NCBI RefSeq assembly: GCF_028583425.1
Contig: NC_072801.1
Location: 20,046,001-20,110,000, forward strand
Length of the DNA: 64,000 nucleotides
Direction of reading: 5' to 3'
Source: Eublepharis macularius
Lineage: Eukaryota > Chordata > Lepidosauria > Squamata > Eublepharidae
The position numbers and the translations under genes were made by a program. Shown piece after piece: positions 43,501-54,288 of this stretch. The notes under the pieces were generated by a model, which was given only the letters and a program-made list of their open reading frames with translations, ran no database searches and was not told the origin of the DNA. The first letter of the stretch is position 1, and every line of letters begins with the position of its first letter.

Positions 43501-46500
43501 CTCAGACTCAAATCTCCACTTTGTTGTGGAAGCTCACAGGGTAACTTTGATCCAGTTACATACTCTCAGACTGACCTACCTCTCAAGGTTGTTGTGAGGG
43601 AAATATGGAAGCAAGGAGACTGATGTAAGCTGCTTTGCGTTCTCAGTGTGGAGAAAGGCTGTATATAAATGAAGTAAATTAAGAAATATAGGTGAAGATG
43701 GAGGACAGACGAAAGTTAAGTTGTTTAGTAGGTTTGAAGGAAAGAAGCACATACGGAAAGGTGAGCATATGGAAGCTGCCAGAAGGAGGGAAAGAGGAAT
43801 AGGGTGGGGAAGGGGATACAGGGAAAAGTGAAATACTCCCACAAATCGTTGCAGGTTCCCCACCATACAACTGGGCCCAGCTCAGCTGGTACCACACAAC
43901 TGGGCCATAGGGCAGAGGCTGCGTGGAGGGAGGTAAAGACAGGGGCAAACAAAGGCTGGTACAAAGCAGGAAAAGAGGGAGAGACTACGGGGGCCAAAGA
44001 AAGGAAAGAGGACGTGGTCGGAAACGGGAAATGAGATGCCCCACACAAGTCCTTGGGTGTCCCCCACTTGTGAAAATCTAAAATCTGTTCTGCTGAGCCT
44101 TGGCCATCCAAACATTTTACAGCTACAGTCCTATGTATACTGTCTTTGGACTTCGAGGTTAGCCCTGTTGAAAAGGGAATAAATGTACATGGCATTGGGC
44201 TTCACACGTCCCCAAGACCACTGAGGGGAAAAGCGCTCTTCTCTCAAACAGGGTATGATTTGTTCAAATCTCAGAGGGATGAAAATCAAGCCTGGTTCCA
44301 TGGGAAAGGCGTGTGCACCGTATGATGTCCAGGTTAGTTAAATATATTTACTTTTTAAAAGACTGTTTTAAATTATAGCTGCTCTTAATAGGCTGGAATA
44401 AATGAGATTTAATTGGTGATATATTTCTCTTCTTCTAGATCATAGATGAAAACACAAATGTTCTGCCTTCAGAAAAGGAAGGAGAGATTGCCATCAAAGT
44501 GAAGCCTGAAAGGCCTCTTGGTCTTTTCTTGCACTACGCTGTAAGAAACCCACAGGAGAATAACACTGACTTCATAGGACATACATAGGACCTGTACTTT
44601 TTCTAGCTTGTCATGATAACTGGTTAATGCCTAGAGCACAACCTATAGCAATATGCATGCCAGCTCCAGAGATCGCAGATGGATCCAATTCATATGAAAG
44701 ATAATGCTACGGCTGTGACATCCTTTCATCTCCTAAGTAAAAGATGTTTTAACAAATCTAAAACAGAGGGAAACCTGAGGACATCCAAAAAATCATAAGG
44801 TTTTATATCTTTTTCCACAGAAGGTGATAAAAAGATCTCTGGATTCCTCTTAAAGAGAGCTATAATGTAGCTACCCTGTTCTTTTCTAGAAAGAAAGAAG
44901 AATCAACTGGTTACAGATTATGTCAGGCTGGGCAAAATGCAATTGCTTTTCAAATATATCTATGGTTAATTCTGTTCTTTCTGAAATATTTCATTAGGAT
45001 AACCCAGAGAAAACAGCTGCAACGGAACGTGGCTCTTTTTACATTACAGGGGACAGAGGAAAGAAAGATAAGGATGGGTATATTTGGTTTGTTGGAAGAA
45101 ATGACGATATCATCAATTCTTCAGGGTTAGTTTTATTAGTTTAGGAGGGTGAGTTTCCTTTGGGTCGTTTGCACAACCAATCTAATACATATTCTGCTTT
45201 GGATATATTTATTTTAAAACATGTTTATACCACTGTTCTTCACCCAAAGTGAATTCAAGGTAAGTTTATAATAAAACAAAACTACCATATCAGTAATGCA
45301 GCCCCAAACATCAAGCTAATGAAAACAATTTAAAACAAGCAATACTTCATTGTTTAAAAAAAGAATGCATACATGCATTCTTATCACATGTTAGCTGTGG
45401 TTATCCCTTGATGACTTGAATGGTTGAGATTATTTATCATCATCATCATCATCATCATCAATACCCCACCTTTCTCCCCAATGGGAACTCAAAGCAGCTT
45501 ACATTATTCTCTCTTCAATTTTATCTTCACAGCAACTTTCCTGTAAGGTATGTTAGGCTGAGAATGGGCATTTCCTTGATAAAAAAATGTTATTCTGATT
45601 AGAGATAGACTGGCTCTCAATTGGCTTATCTCTTAATTCATTCTTTTCCTCAATAAACGTTCTTGGGAAAATCTCAAGTCTTCTCAAGTTTTCCCCAAGA
45701 ACACCAAACCTCTTGAAGCTTCCCTTTGTGACACTCACCTTACCTGATCCCCCTCCTTTGGAATCAAATATTTTTGTGAAGGACAGCGGGAACTATTGGC
45801 AGGGAAGGGTCACTGCAAACGGGAGAGACCATGTAGACCTAGGAGCATCCAGTCCAATGAACCCAAAGATTGTTCAGCACCATGCTGGTCTGAAAATTTA
45901 GCCATGATTCCTTTTAGACGTAACATCATTTTTTTTGGATCCCCATGTGTTCCAAGTTCTAACAATTCAGACAATAAATTCTTCCTTTTTTACTTCTGTC
46001 AAGGTATATGACCCAAGTAAAGAAGCATTTAACTGACCTGGATGGCTAGCTTGATCTCATCAGATCTTGGAAACTAAGCAAGGTTGGCCCTGGTTAGTAC
46101 TTGAATGGGAGACCCCCCCAAGGAAGGCCAGGGTTGCTGTGTAGAGGCCAGCAATGGCAAACCATTTCTGTTAATCTCTTGCCTTGAAACCCCTACAGGG
46201 TCACCTTACATTGACTATGACTTGATGGCATTTTCCTCCACTCCCACAGATGCATTTATAATGCTGAACACTTTCTCTGGCTCGTACCTTTCCCCCCAAT
46301 TGATTGTGTTTCCTTTCCTTTCTTAGGTATCGCATTGGACCATTTGAAGTGGAAAGTGCTCTTTTAGAGCACCCAGCTGTTGCAGAAGCCGCTGTTGTTA
46401 GCAGCCCAGACCAGCTCAGAGGAGAGGTAATGAGAATGATCTTAGTAACGTCATCTCTGGATGGTGGTCCCTCTTGCTCTTAGCACGGCCCTTAAGCAAT

Positions 46501-47546
46501 TAGAAATGCAAGAAGAAAACTCATAGCATCCTCATTCTAAAATGCCTGGCAATGATGGTGCAAATTATACTTGGGTCAATCCATATTGACCAATGAGAGG
46601 AATGTGGAGTTGGAAGTCTCTGAACTGCTGAAGTTGCATGCATATTCAACACAAATCTGACTGACGCTGCATAGATACCCGTGGCCTATATGGTAAGTCT
46701 AGGAGGGTTTCCATTACTTACCAGGTTTGGTGCCCATTAAACAGCTACATGCCTTCAGAGGGAGCTGGAATCCCCTCTGAAACCCAATCATATGAGCCAT
46801 TGGTGTCAACTTTATTTAATTAACTGATGTCCCAAAGTATGTATAAACTACTTTTCTAAGAGGAAACATGGATACCCACATGAAACTAACTTCTTATTCA
46901 AATTCTGGCCATTTAATTTTACAGAATTTTAGAAAATTTCTGGAATATATCTGGTCCTATCTGGGAACTAGGAACAAGCTTTCATATCTCGGCATTGTCG
47001 CTTATGCCAACTTTGTTTTGCAGGTAGTGAAGGCTTTTGTTGTTTTGTCCCTGAACTACATGTCCCAAGATAAGGAAAAATTAACTCACGAGCTTCAAGA
47101 ACATGTCAAGAAGCTTACTGCTCCCTACAAATATCCAAGGAAGGTAAGCATGCCCAGTGAATTGGAAGCATATCCAGAGAGGAGGGAGAAGAAGAATGTG
47201 GAAATGATCAATCAGATCCTTACCAAACAAAGCCATCAACCACATCTCTGTTGCCCAAAAAAGCTCATGATAGGCTGGCATTCCTCACATGACCACTCTG
47301 CCCCTCAGGATTCTGCCACTTCATTCTCCTGCCTGCAGACACCAGATAACGTAAACTGCGAACCCTGAATGACACTTTGCTCAACAATAACTCTTTGCTA
47401 GGGCTCTTTTCTATACAACGATGACAACTCAACATTCCTTGCTCTTTTTGTTTTCCTAGATGGAATTTGTCCAGGAATTGCCAAAGACAATCACAGGGAA
47501 AATCCAAAGGAATGAGTTAAGGAAGAAAGAATGGGGAAATGCTTAA
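34507..47546 (+). CDS. ACSM gene B: mitochondrial medium-chain acyl-CoA synthetase
   Basis: Coding exons: 34507-34707, 37016-37226, 37641-37848, 39439-39582, 39882-40038, 40603-40682, 42146-42269, 44252-44332, 44439-44540, 44998-45125, 46327-46426, 47024-47143, 47460-47546. All introns are GT-AG and the exons join to 580 residues. From exon 2 on, every exon length equals that of gene A; only exon 1 is longer, by seven codons. Visible features: basic Arg-rich leader (first 30 residues); P-loop TSGTTGSPK (229-237); YGQTE (370-374); TGD (453-455); C-terminal lysine in TITGKIQ (K566). It should activate medium-chain acids in the mitochondrial matrix. Which mammalian paralogue it matches is unclear: residues RPLGLF and [10 protein letters not shown] lean to the ACSM1/ACSM2 side. 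A poly(A) signal follows at 47798. Confidence 0.93.
34902..35003. mobile_element. Short MITE (AGAGCCAAGC ends)
   Basis: AGAGCCAAGCTATAAGTGAC at the left pairs with ACAGCTTGGCTCT at the right. The end sequence is close to that of the element at 6303-6497. Possible 3-bp CTA flanks. It lies in intron 1 of gene B and abuts a SINE fragment. Confidence 0.5.
35020..35134 (-). mobile_element. tRNA-derived SINE, head part only
   Basis: The minus-strand head GAGCCAGTTTGGTGTAGTGG and the following 90 bases are present. The tail is missing where the MITE at 34902-35003 begins. Confidence 0.65.
35562..36140 (+). mobile_element. LINE 3' end, L2-like
   Basis: A broken frame with CATGTTCTTGGCTCTCATAT and phrases parallel to the L2-like remnants. 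It ends in GTGAGAAAGGTGGACTATAA and a TAAATAAATAAA tail. The tail is the reverse of those at 19781 and 52640. It lies in intron 1 of gene B. Confidence 0.5.
36315..36562 (-). mobile_element. tRNA-derived SINE (MIR/CORE-like)
   Basis: A full-length copy, with the same head and tail as 22962-23210 and an AATAATAATAATAACAAC run at its tail end. It lies in intron 1 of gene B, 450 bases before exon 2. Confidence 0.75.
38840..39030 (+). mobile_element. Possible LTR remnant, fossil
   Basis: TTTCAATAAAACGTTTGCC followed by CTGGCTGGTTTATTCTGAGA looks like the poly(A)/R-U5 part of an LTR. No promoter part, paired copy or internal region was recognised, so the call is weak. It lies in intron 3 of gene B. 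Confidence 0.25.
39086..39180 (+). mobile_element. Repeat fragment, probably Penelope-like
   Basis: AGCAGCAGAAAAGAGCAGGA, GTAGCACCTATAAGACTAAC and GAGCTTTCGTGAGCCAAAGT match the family at 54102-54288. It lies in intron 3 of gene B. Confidence 0.5.
39644..39860. mobile_element. Palindromic MITE (GGGGCCGTTTTCACA family), copy 1
   Basis: The right end GTGTGAAAACGGCCCC and left end GGCTGTTTTCACA are inverted, and the arms pair over about 100 bases each (left GTCTTCCTAGCACGATTTCC, right GATTGTGCTAGGAAGACG). It fills 217 of the 299 bases of intron 4 of gene B and ends 21 bases before exon 5. Confidence 0.75.
40849..41302. mobile_element. Non-autonomous hAT-type element, 454 bp
   Basis: Flanked by a perfect 8-bp duplication, CTCCTCAG, at 40841-40848 and 41303-41310. 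The ends are CAGGGGTCATTTCGTAG and TTGAAATGAGCCCTG. Internal blocks are AACTCATTAGCATAACTCAT and repeated GGCCAAAATTGGACCC-type units. It sits inside an older tRNA-derived SINE in intron 6 of gene B. Partial copies are at 489-725 and 51690-51833. Confidence 0.85.
41366..41569. mobile_element. Palindromic MITE (GGGGCCGTTTTCACA family), copy 2
   Basis: A near-perfect hairpin: GGGCCGTTTCCACATGGC at the left is answered by GCCATGTGGAAACGGCCC at the right, with a core near GTGCGAGATTTGTGCGACG. It is inserted in the same old SINE as the hAT-type element 64 bases to its left. Confidence 0.8.
41570..41660 (-). mobile_element. Old tRNA-derived SINE, interrupted
   Basis: The head (minus-strand GAGCCAGTGTGGTGTAGTGG) lies here. 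The rest of the same SINE continues to the left at 41303-41365 and before 40849, split by two later insertions. Confidence 0.55.
44220..44251 (+). other. Acceptor region of gene B exon 8
   Basis: The pyrimidine-poor tract CTCTTCTCTCAAACAG precedes exon 8 at 44252. The start was chosen because it keeps the 81-base exon length seen in gene A and the conserved [12 protein letters not shown] segment in frame. Confidence 0.5.
46022..46240 (+). mobile_element. 5S rRNA-derived SINE (SINE3-type)
   Basis: The head GATCTCATCAGATCTTGGAA then ACTAAGCAAGGTTGGCCCTG, and TTGAATGGGAGACC, is clearly 5S-rRNA-like with its internal promoter. The tail CTATGACTTGATGGCA is shared with minus-strand copies at 58672 and 60074. 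It lies in intron 10 of gene B. Confidence 0.8.
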
Positions 47547-47797
47547 TGTTGTTGGACGTAGCAACGTCTGGTGTACAAAGATAAAGAGAAGAAGACCCTA
47601 CGGGGGCAGCAAGGGCTAGTCAGATGTGAGGACAGCACCTCCTCTTTCTATTAAGTGTCATTTTCTTGACTTATCTCCAGATTGGTGTTCTTGGGGGCAA
47701 TATCCTGCTTCTTCTGGGAACTCTCTCTCTCTCAGTCAACTAGATAGCGAGACACTATCTCTATCTCTCCTCTTCACTATCAAGTATGTAGTTCCTA

Positions 47798-47803
47798 AAT
47801 AAA
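47798..47803 (+). terminator. Poly(A) signal of ACSM gene B
   Basis: AATAAA lies 252 bases after the stop codon, followed by a T-rich stretch (CTTTCTTTATTCTTT). The distance and context fit cleavage near 47820. Confidence 0.6.
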
Positions 47804-47820
47804 CTTTCTTTATTCTTTAA

Positions 47821-48199
47821 TCAGTATTGCATGGCTATCGTTGTGTAAGGCACTCTGCCAACACTTAATGCTTTGAAGAACCTATGTAACCAAGAAAATT
47901 ATTCAAGCCATGTTGATACCAGGATTACCTCTCTCTTTCTCTGTTGGATGCTGGGCCTCCAAACTAAAGGTCAAGGGGGTTTATAAATTAGAATGAAGGA
48001 CCAAGAGGGAGGTAGCTAAGCAGTTCCTTCACTGAGGAAGGAGCTGAAATAAATAGGCTGGAATCTGTAGAATCTTCTCTGTTCCCTGACCTAAAGCATA
48101 TTTCCTGATGAGAGAGGCCCTGGGCACCAAGAGGAAGACTCCTTAAGCCATTCATGGAACAGATCTATGGCATCCAACCCAACCAGTTTTTTACAATGT
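47821..48199. other. Intergenic, 3' of gene B
   Basis: No gene or named repeat seen between the probable 3' end of gene B and the LTR-like segment. Confidence 0.35.
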
Positions 48200-48689
48200 T
48201 CTTGTTAGCAAGCTGTGAGAAATAGAAATGATTTTGAGTTTCTCAGCACTGCTACTTGTCAGGTCTTGCCAGGCACTTCCCAAAACACTTCACTGCATCA
48301 CAGGTGTGAATGAGTTAAAGTTGGTTTTATTAAAGAAGAATACCAGTATCAATATGCTATGACAGGAGTATTGGCTGGAATGGCCCAAGCAAGGTTAATT
48401 ATAGGTCAAAGTCCCCAACCCCCCAGTGGGAAAGTAAGTCCGTTAGGATTTTGGCACACAGAGCCTGGGAAGAGGGGAGGAGGGAAGGGATGAGCTCTGT
48501 TCAGACTCTTAGGAGCTTGGTGCAGTCTCTGCTGTAACTTCAAGGCCGTGTTCCCAGGCCTGCCAGGAAATCTTAACCAAAACACCTGCAAGATAAGCAG
48601 CTAGCAACCATTCAGCAAAACAGATTTCCCTCTGCATGTTCTCAGAGGCACACTAATTACTTCAGCAAGAAATCCATAACCCGTGACAT
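48200..48689 (-). mobile_element. LTR-like segment, fossil solo LTR
   Basis: The minus strand starts TGTCACGGGTTATGG, carries a TATA-like CCTATAATTAACC and then TTTAATAAAACCAAC as a poly(A) signal, with a further 150 bases of possible U5. Only the start is well placed. No internal retroviral sequence and no clear duplication were seen. Confidence 0.45.
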
Positions 48690-48879
48690 ATGCTGGAGGC
48701 TTATCTGACGCTACTTTGATCTCCATTTTGATCTAGCTTCTTCCTTGTGCAAACTATAGCTGTCATTCTTTATTTTCATCCAACTGTTTCCTTGTACCGT
48801 GTACAATATATGCATTTCCCAACATTAAACATGCAACAATAAATCAGAACAATACGTGTATATTATACATATACATTAT

Positions 48880-50024
48880 CAGGGCTTTTCTGGGAAAAGA
48901 GGTGGTGGAACTCTCTATTACCAGAAATGTGTGACGACGTCACTTCCGGAAGTGATGCCGCTTCCCGGAACCCAGTACAATGCATTATGACAAGATAAAT
49001 GTTAGTAAGCTTGGAAAATTACACTATCATTAGAAAGGGTTTTTTTTCCTTTCTGTATCCTCTATAAAAAGTGAAATCTTCTATTCCCTTTCCCAAACAT
49101 TTCATTTTTTTGGAATCATATTTTAAAATATGCAAGAAGGAGGGGGCCTCTAAAAATCCAAAACTCATCTCACAAATCTAAATTCTAACTAATTTAACTA
49201 ATTTCCAAAATTCATTCTCAAAATTCCACAGAGTCTGAAATTCCTAATCTAATGAATATTGAATTTTCAAATTTTCAGGGAGGGTTTTGCTTTACTGGAG
49301 CAATTCAAAAGAAGATATTCGACTTTAGCTTTATTAGATTTATACTTAGATGAAAATTGCTTTTTTTTGTTGCCTGCCAACTCTACCTTACCAATGGCTA
49401 AGCTGTTGTGACATTGCGAAATGCTGATAAATATTCCAATGTCCCAGACAAACAATATTCATAAAAACTTCCTTAACAGCCATATGTCCACTGCAATGTC
49501 AGTGATGTTAATCAGCTGAGGGTTGGGAGAACCATTTGAGTTACAGCTATTAAGACATAAGAACACCTATATGCTGATGAATCTATCGATGAAAGCCTTC
49601 TGTGACTTGGACACAGCTATCCATTCCTAGCATAAAACTGGAATAACCATAACTGATATTTTAACTAATACAAATAACCATAACTGATATATTTAATTAA
49701 CACAGAACCAATCTGCATTCAAAGGCTGTGGGAAGCATAGCAATGTTAACTTCAGTCAACAAAAGACTGAAAGTAACACACATACACCCACCCTCATGAA
49801 AAGAAAGCAGAATGAACTCAAAGCAGCACACACAACCCCCACACCCCCATGAAAAGAAAGCAGAATGAACTCAAAGCAGCACACACATGGGCATACACAG
49901 CTCCCACCACACATGAAAAGAATGAACTAAAAGCAACCTAGCCTCCTCTGCAGAGCCCACCTGGGCCCGAGCAGCTTCTGCTTGCTCTCCCTCCCTCCCT
50001 CCCTCCCTCCCTCCCTCCCTCCCT

Positions 50025-50116
<92 letters not shown>

Positions 50117-50418
50117 TGAAATGAAATGCAGAATGAACTCAAAGCAGCTTAGCCTCTCTGGAGAGCTGGCCCCAGCAGCTCTGCTCTGTTCTGCTCTGCT
50201 CTCTCTCTCTTGCTCTCTCGCTCTCACTCTCTCATAGAGAAATGAAAAGAAAGCAGAATGAACTGGAAGCAGCTTAGCCTCCTCTGCAGAGCCTGCACTG
50301 GGCCCCAACTTGCTCGCTCTCTCTTTCTCTCTCACTCACAGAGGAATGAAAAAGCAGAATGAACTTGAAGCAACTTAACCTCCTCTGCAGAGCCCGAGCT
50401 GGGCCCGAGCAGCATCTG

Positions 50419-50461
<43 letters not shown>

Positions 50462-50632
50462 TCACACACTCACTCACACACCAACAGAGGAATGAAAAGA
50501 AAGCAGAATGAACTTGAAGCAACTTAACCTCCTCTGCAGAGCCTGCGGGGCTGAAGGAGGAAGGAATTACATGGGCAGATTCCAGAGCTGCCAGAACACC
50601 ATTCCAGGGCGTTCCCCCTCAAAAAAGCTCTG
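48880..50632. mobile_element. hAT-type element with internal tandem array, 1753 bp
   Basis: Flanked by a perfect 8-bp duplication, TACATTAT, at 48872-48879 and 50633-50640. The ends CAGGGCTTTTCTGGG and CTCAAAAAAGCTCTG belong to the CAGGGCTTTTTT family. Inside, from about 49790, seven copies of a unit with GCAGAATGAACTCAAAGCAG alternate with CTCCTCTGCAGAGCC segments and simple runs: (CTCC)n, (CA)n, (GA)n and (CT)n. No transposase frame. Confidence 0.85.
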
Positions 50633-50673
50633 TACATTATGCATAACTATCTAAATTGTATATTAAAACCATG

Positions 50674-51571
50674 CAGGGTGGATAAAAATCAATGATTTTT
50701 TAAAAAAAAATTTAAAAAATCGGATTTTTTTTATTTAAATCAGATTTTTTTGATTTAAATCGGATTTTTTTAAATAAAATGCTTTTTGAGGAAAATATAT
50801 TACCATCCAAAGGTTATTCCATCATGAAATAAAGATTAGTTTTTAATTATGGCTGTATATGTTTAATTTTTTTGGTAAATAAATTCCATTAATCCATTCA
50901 CAATGTCATGCTCTTCCAGAGGTTTTTGTAAGATTATTGGGCAGTTTCTCTGCCTACAAGATATTATCACAGATGCTTGGTTTTGCAGTTCTCAAAACTG
51001 AATTTGTGTCAGCTCAGCAGAGAGCACATGCCTCTTCTTCACAGCAAAAATGTTATAACATGAACAGAGTTGAGAAAAAGACCTTAATCCTATCGTTCTA
51101 CAAACCTATGAAGACAGAATCAACCCCTCCAGTGCTAAGTTTCAAGAAGTTCAGTGAATAGAAACAATATTTTTCTGATTGTTTGGAGTGGAATAGATCT
51201 GCACAAGAAGAAACTAAGTGTGAGGAGGGAGGGGCAAGCAGTACAAAATGAAAGTGAAACTTTTTGAGCACAATACTGCACAAGTCTTTGGATCTTTTGT
51301 GTGTATGACCTGAGGTTTATCACATTCTTTCCTTGGAGGAAGAAAGCTATAATGGCAGCAGGCCGTAAAAGAGACCCAGTTTGGGAATACTTTAATGAAG
51401 TTCCTTTACCTATCGGTAAGGCAGGCATCTACTTGCATATTAAAGTTATACCAGCAAGAATTAGTCTTTATGTAGAAAACTATGATTTAAATCAAGCCTT
51501 AATGACTGGTGATTTAAATCGTGATTTAAATTGTGATTTAAATCAGTTTGATTTAAATCAAATCCACCCTG
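50674..51571. mobile_element. Internally deleted hAT element, 898 bp, with BED-finger start
   Basis: The ends CAGGGTGGATAAAAATCAAT and TTAAATCAAATCCACCCTG are flanked by AAACCATG (50666-50673) and AAACCCTG (51572-51579), an 8-bp duplication with one difference. Near the right end, at 51352, is an ATG-led segment, AAGRKRDPVWEYFNEVPL, typical of the first residues of the BED zinc finger of hAT transposases. The rest of the transposase is missing. Confidence 0.85.
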
Positions 51572-51591
51572 AAACCCTGCCACATAACTGC

Positions 51592-51690
51592 AGAGCTAGT
51601 GTAGCATAGCAGTGAGGGTGCAGAGCAACAACTAAAGAGACCTGGATTCAAATTCCCACTCAGCCACAAAGCTCTCTGGGTGACCTTGGT
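51592..51690 (+). mobile_element. tRNA-derived SINE, truncated
   Basis: GCTAGTGTAGCATAGCAGTG, then GGATTCAAATTCCCACTC as B box, then GGGTGACCTTGG. Broken at its 3' side by a hAT-type fragment. Confidence 0.55.
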
Positions 51691-51833
51691 CTGCATATGC
51701 AATATTCAAATCAGTTATGTCAATGACACACTTCCGGTGATGTCAAGGGTGTGGCATATGCTAATGAGTTGTGCTAATGAGTTATGCTAATGAGTTCCTG
51801 CAGCTCTTTTTCTACGAAATGACCCCCCCCTGA
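51690..51833 (-). mobile_element. Partial hAT-type element (as 40849-41302)
   Basis: Reverse orientation of the left part of the 40849-41302 element: ATGAGTTCCTGCAGCTCTTT then TTCTACGAAATGACCCCCCCC. The other end is missing. Confidence 0.6.
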
Positions 51834-52599
51834 GCCTAGCCTTGGGCTGGCCCTGCCACCACCCTCCTCATGGTGACTGTGGGTGGAATGTTCCAAAGCA
51901 TGCTTCACTTTCAGCCACCCTGCACTTTCCCCTTTGAACCAGATCAAAACCTCTTGCTCTGGACGAGCAAGACATTGTGTGGATGTTTGCTTTAAATGCA
52001 GGGGCTTCCTGCTGCGGTTCCTAGTGTGGAAGCAGCCTCTGTCCACTTTCTCCACTGGGAGAGTGTTTGACGGGTGACGTTTTCAACTGTCTCTTTCAAA
52101 TGATTTCTGCATTTTTGCAAACCCTGACTACTGAGACTTTGAGAACAGATGAAGAAAATGTATTTAAACCACAGATAACTAAACCACTGGTTCTGAACTT
52201 TAGACACCAAGTTGTTCCAAACATTAACAATGGCCCTGGAAAGATACCAACAGCCCGTATAAGGAAGGATGCTGAGACAGGGACTCTCAAGGAGGGGTGA
52301 TTAACTTTGAAAAGGCTCTGATCTGTAACCTTTGCTAGTTTATTTATTAAAAATCAGTAACCAAACAAGACTAAGCAAGTAAGATTAAAGGCAAGGAATG
52401 TTGAACAAAACCAGGCTGCTGATCCAATATTCTGTCTACATCTATCCCGAGCACTATACATCTCAGTTTCACACGTCATGTAACTTACAAAGTTATCACA
52501 ATATCACAAGTAAAAGAGGGAGGGGGAAATCACAAGGTAATGGATCCAGCCAGCTTTTTCACTCAGTCTCACTACTTACTACAGCTCCCCTCCCACATG

Positions 52600-53165
52600 A
52601 CATTTTTCTTTTTCTTTCTTTCTTTCTGTCTTTCTTTCTAGTCCTCCTTTCTCACTGAGACTCAAGACGGATTACATAGTGTGCAATTAGTACAATCATT
52701 ATCAAGGACATTTCCATTAACAATGCCATAAGATAAATAAATACAAATGTACAAAGACATAGCATTAGCAAGGATCCAATATAAAGTTGAAGAAATGTTG
52801 AAACAGAACATAATCAATTCTAGGGCTGACATTAGATAACATGAAGCACAGGTACATTGGAGTACATATTTAAAGTAACAGATAATACGTGAAGCAACAT
52901 AGTGGTGAAGTCTATGGGCCCTAACTCATAAGCGAAGCATGTGAGAACCCCTCCCTATAATACAGTCTTCCTATTTGAGTAAAAAACCTCTTTGAATAAT
53001 TCGGTTTTGTATCATTTGTGGAAAGCCAGGAGAGTGGGGACTCTCCTGACTTTTGTCCATGCGGGTCCCATAATTGGTCCAAAGGGCTCTCATTCCTCCC
53101 TTTTCCCCCAGCGGAAAAGTTGGCAGATGCAACCCGATGGGTTGCAAAACCCGCCAAAGATTCAT
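52600..53165 (-). mobile_element. LINE 3' end, L2-like, with (TTTC)n
   Basis: The plus strand starts with a TTTC repeat (52604-52640), then CTTTCTCACTGAGACTCAAG, reverse of the tail at 35562-36140, and continues into a broken frame resembling that copy (reverse of TTGAATAATTCGGTTTTGTA). It lies between genes B and C. Confidence 0.5.
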
Positions 53166-53312
53166 TCTGCTAGCAGTGCTGCTTTCCTCCAGGGCAAGAG
53201 AAGGCTCCCTTCATTGGGAAAGGGCCCCTCTTACAGAACAGACCCAGGGGATCCAACCGAATATAACATTTCAACAAATAAGAGAATTGTAATCCTGTGG
53301 CACATTATTAAA

Positions 53313-53610
53313 AGGTAAAGGTAGTCCCCTGTGCAAGCACCGAGTCATTACTGACCCATGGTGGGGACATCACACCACAACGTTTTCTTGGCAGACTTTT
53401 TACGGGGTGGTTTGCCATTGCCTTCCCCAGTCATCTACACTTTACCCTCAGGAAACTGGGTACTAATTTTACCGACCTCGGAAGGATGGAAGGCTGAGTC
53501 AACCTTGAGCCGGCTACCCAAACCCATCTTCTGCCAGGATCGAACTCAGGTCGTGAGCAGAGCTTGGGCTGCAGTACTACAGCTCACCACTCTGCGCCAC
53601 AGGGCTCTTG
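53313..53610 (-). mobile_element. Sauria-type SINE, full length
   Basis: The minus strand reads GAGCCCTGTGGCGCAGAGTG as tRNA-like head, a B box GTTCGATCCTGGC, and ends in CGGTGCTTGCACAGGGGACT with an AGGTAAAGG-type end. This layout is that of squamate Sauria SINEs, whose tail is Bov-B related; family recalled from memory. Confidence 0.75.
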
Positions 53611-53639
53611 AATGTGGCACATGATTATTGAATCAAAAA

Positions 53640-54088
53640 GACGAATGAAAAATCTTAGTGAGGATCCTGAGAAGTCAACACAAATCATGAAAGGGCTGTT
53701 AAGTGATGACTGCAATAGATGCTCTCATCAGCATCTCATGGGTGGATTAAGAAATGTTATATAAACCTCTTCCTAGGAATACCATAAATTGGACAGTATG
53801 ACACAAGCCACATTCAAACATTCTGTCCATGATGGGCAGCTTTGTTCTCATTCTCACGCCCCCTCACATCTCCTTCTTCCCCATCAGGCACAGCATATGA
53901 CTCAAAACTTTCAGATTCTGAATAGCCCCCCTTCCCCAACAGGAGCTTAACTTTTCGGCCAATTGCTCTTCCCATCTTTCTGTAACATGATTTCTTGTTG
54001 ATGTTGAAGAAAAAAACCCCTATTCCCATCCATCTAGTAAACTTTGAGCTACTGGACAACTGCTTCTGTAATGACGAGCACTGCAAAT
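53640..54088. other. Intergenic, nothing recognised
   Basis: No gene, RNA or repeat could be named between the Sauria SINE and the inverted-dimer insertion. Confidence 0.35.
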
Positions 54089-54101
54089 GCAATCCATTCA
54101 A

Positions 54102-54288
54102 CAGAAAAGAGCAAGAGTCCAGTAGCACCTATAAGACTAACAAAATTTGGGGTAGGGTATGAACTTTCGTGTGTCACAGCTCACTTCTTCAGATACAGCT
54201 AGAATGTCATAATGTTGTTAGTCTTATAGGTGCTACTGGACTCTTGCTCTTTTCTACTGCTACGGACAGACTAACACAGCTACCCATC
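54102..54288. mobile_element. Inverted-dimer insertion, probably Penelope-like
   Basis: Two head-to-head pieces of one repeat form a hairpin with perfect arms of about 41 bases (AGAAAAGAGCAAGAGTCCAG at the left, CTGGACTCTTGCTCTTTTCT at the right). The flanks GCAATCCATTCAA (54089-54101) and GCAATACATTCAA (54289-54301) form a 13-bp duplication with one difference. Confidence 0.7.

Noticed and set aside
43576-44195. Cluster of minus-strand frames of up to 156 codons in intron 7 of gene B
   Set aside because: Low-complexity Pro/Ser/Phe-rich products, no conserved domain, and wrong strand for the ACSM gene.
49871-50335. 154-codon frame on the minus strand
   Set aside because: It is translated simple sequence (Ser-Leu, Cys-Val and Arg-Glu runs) from microsatellites inside the hAT-type element.
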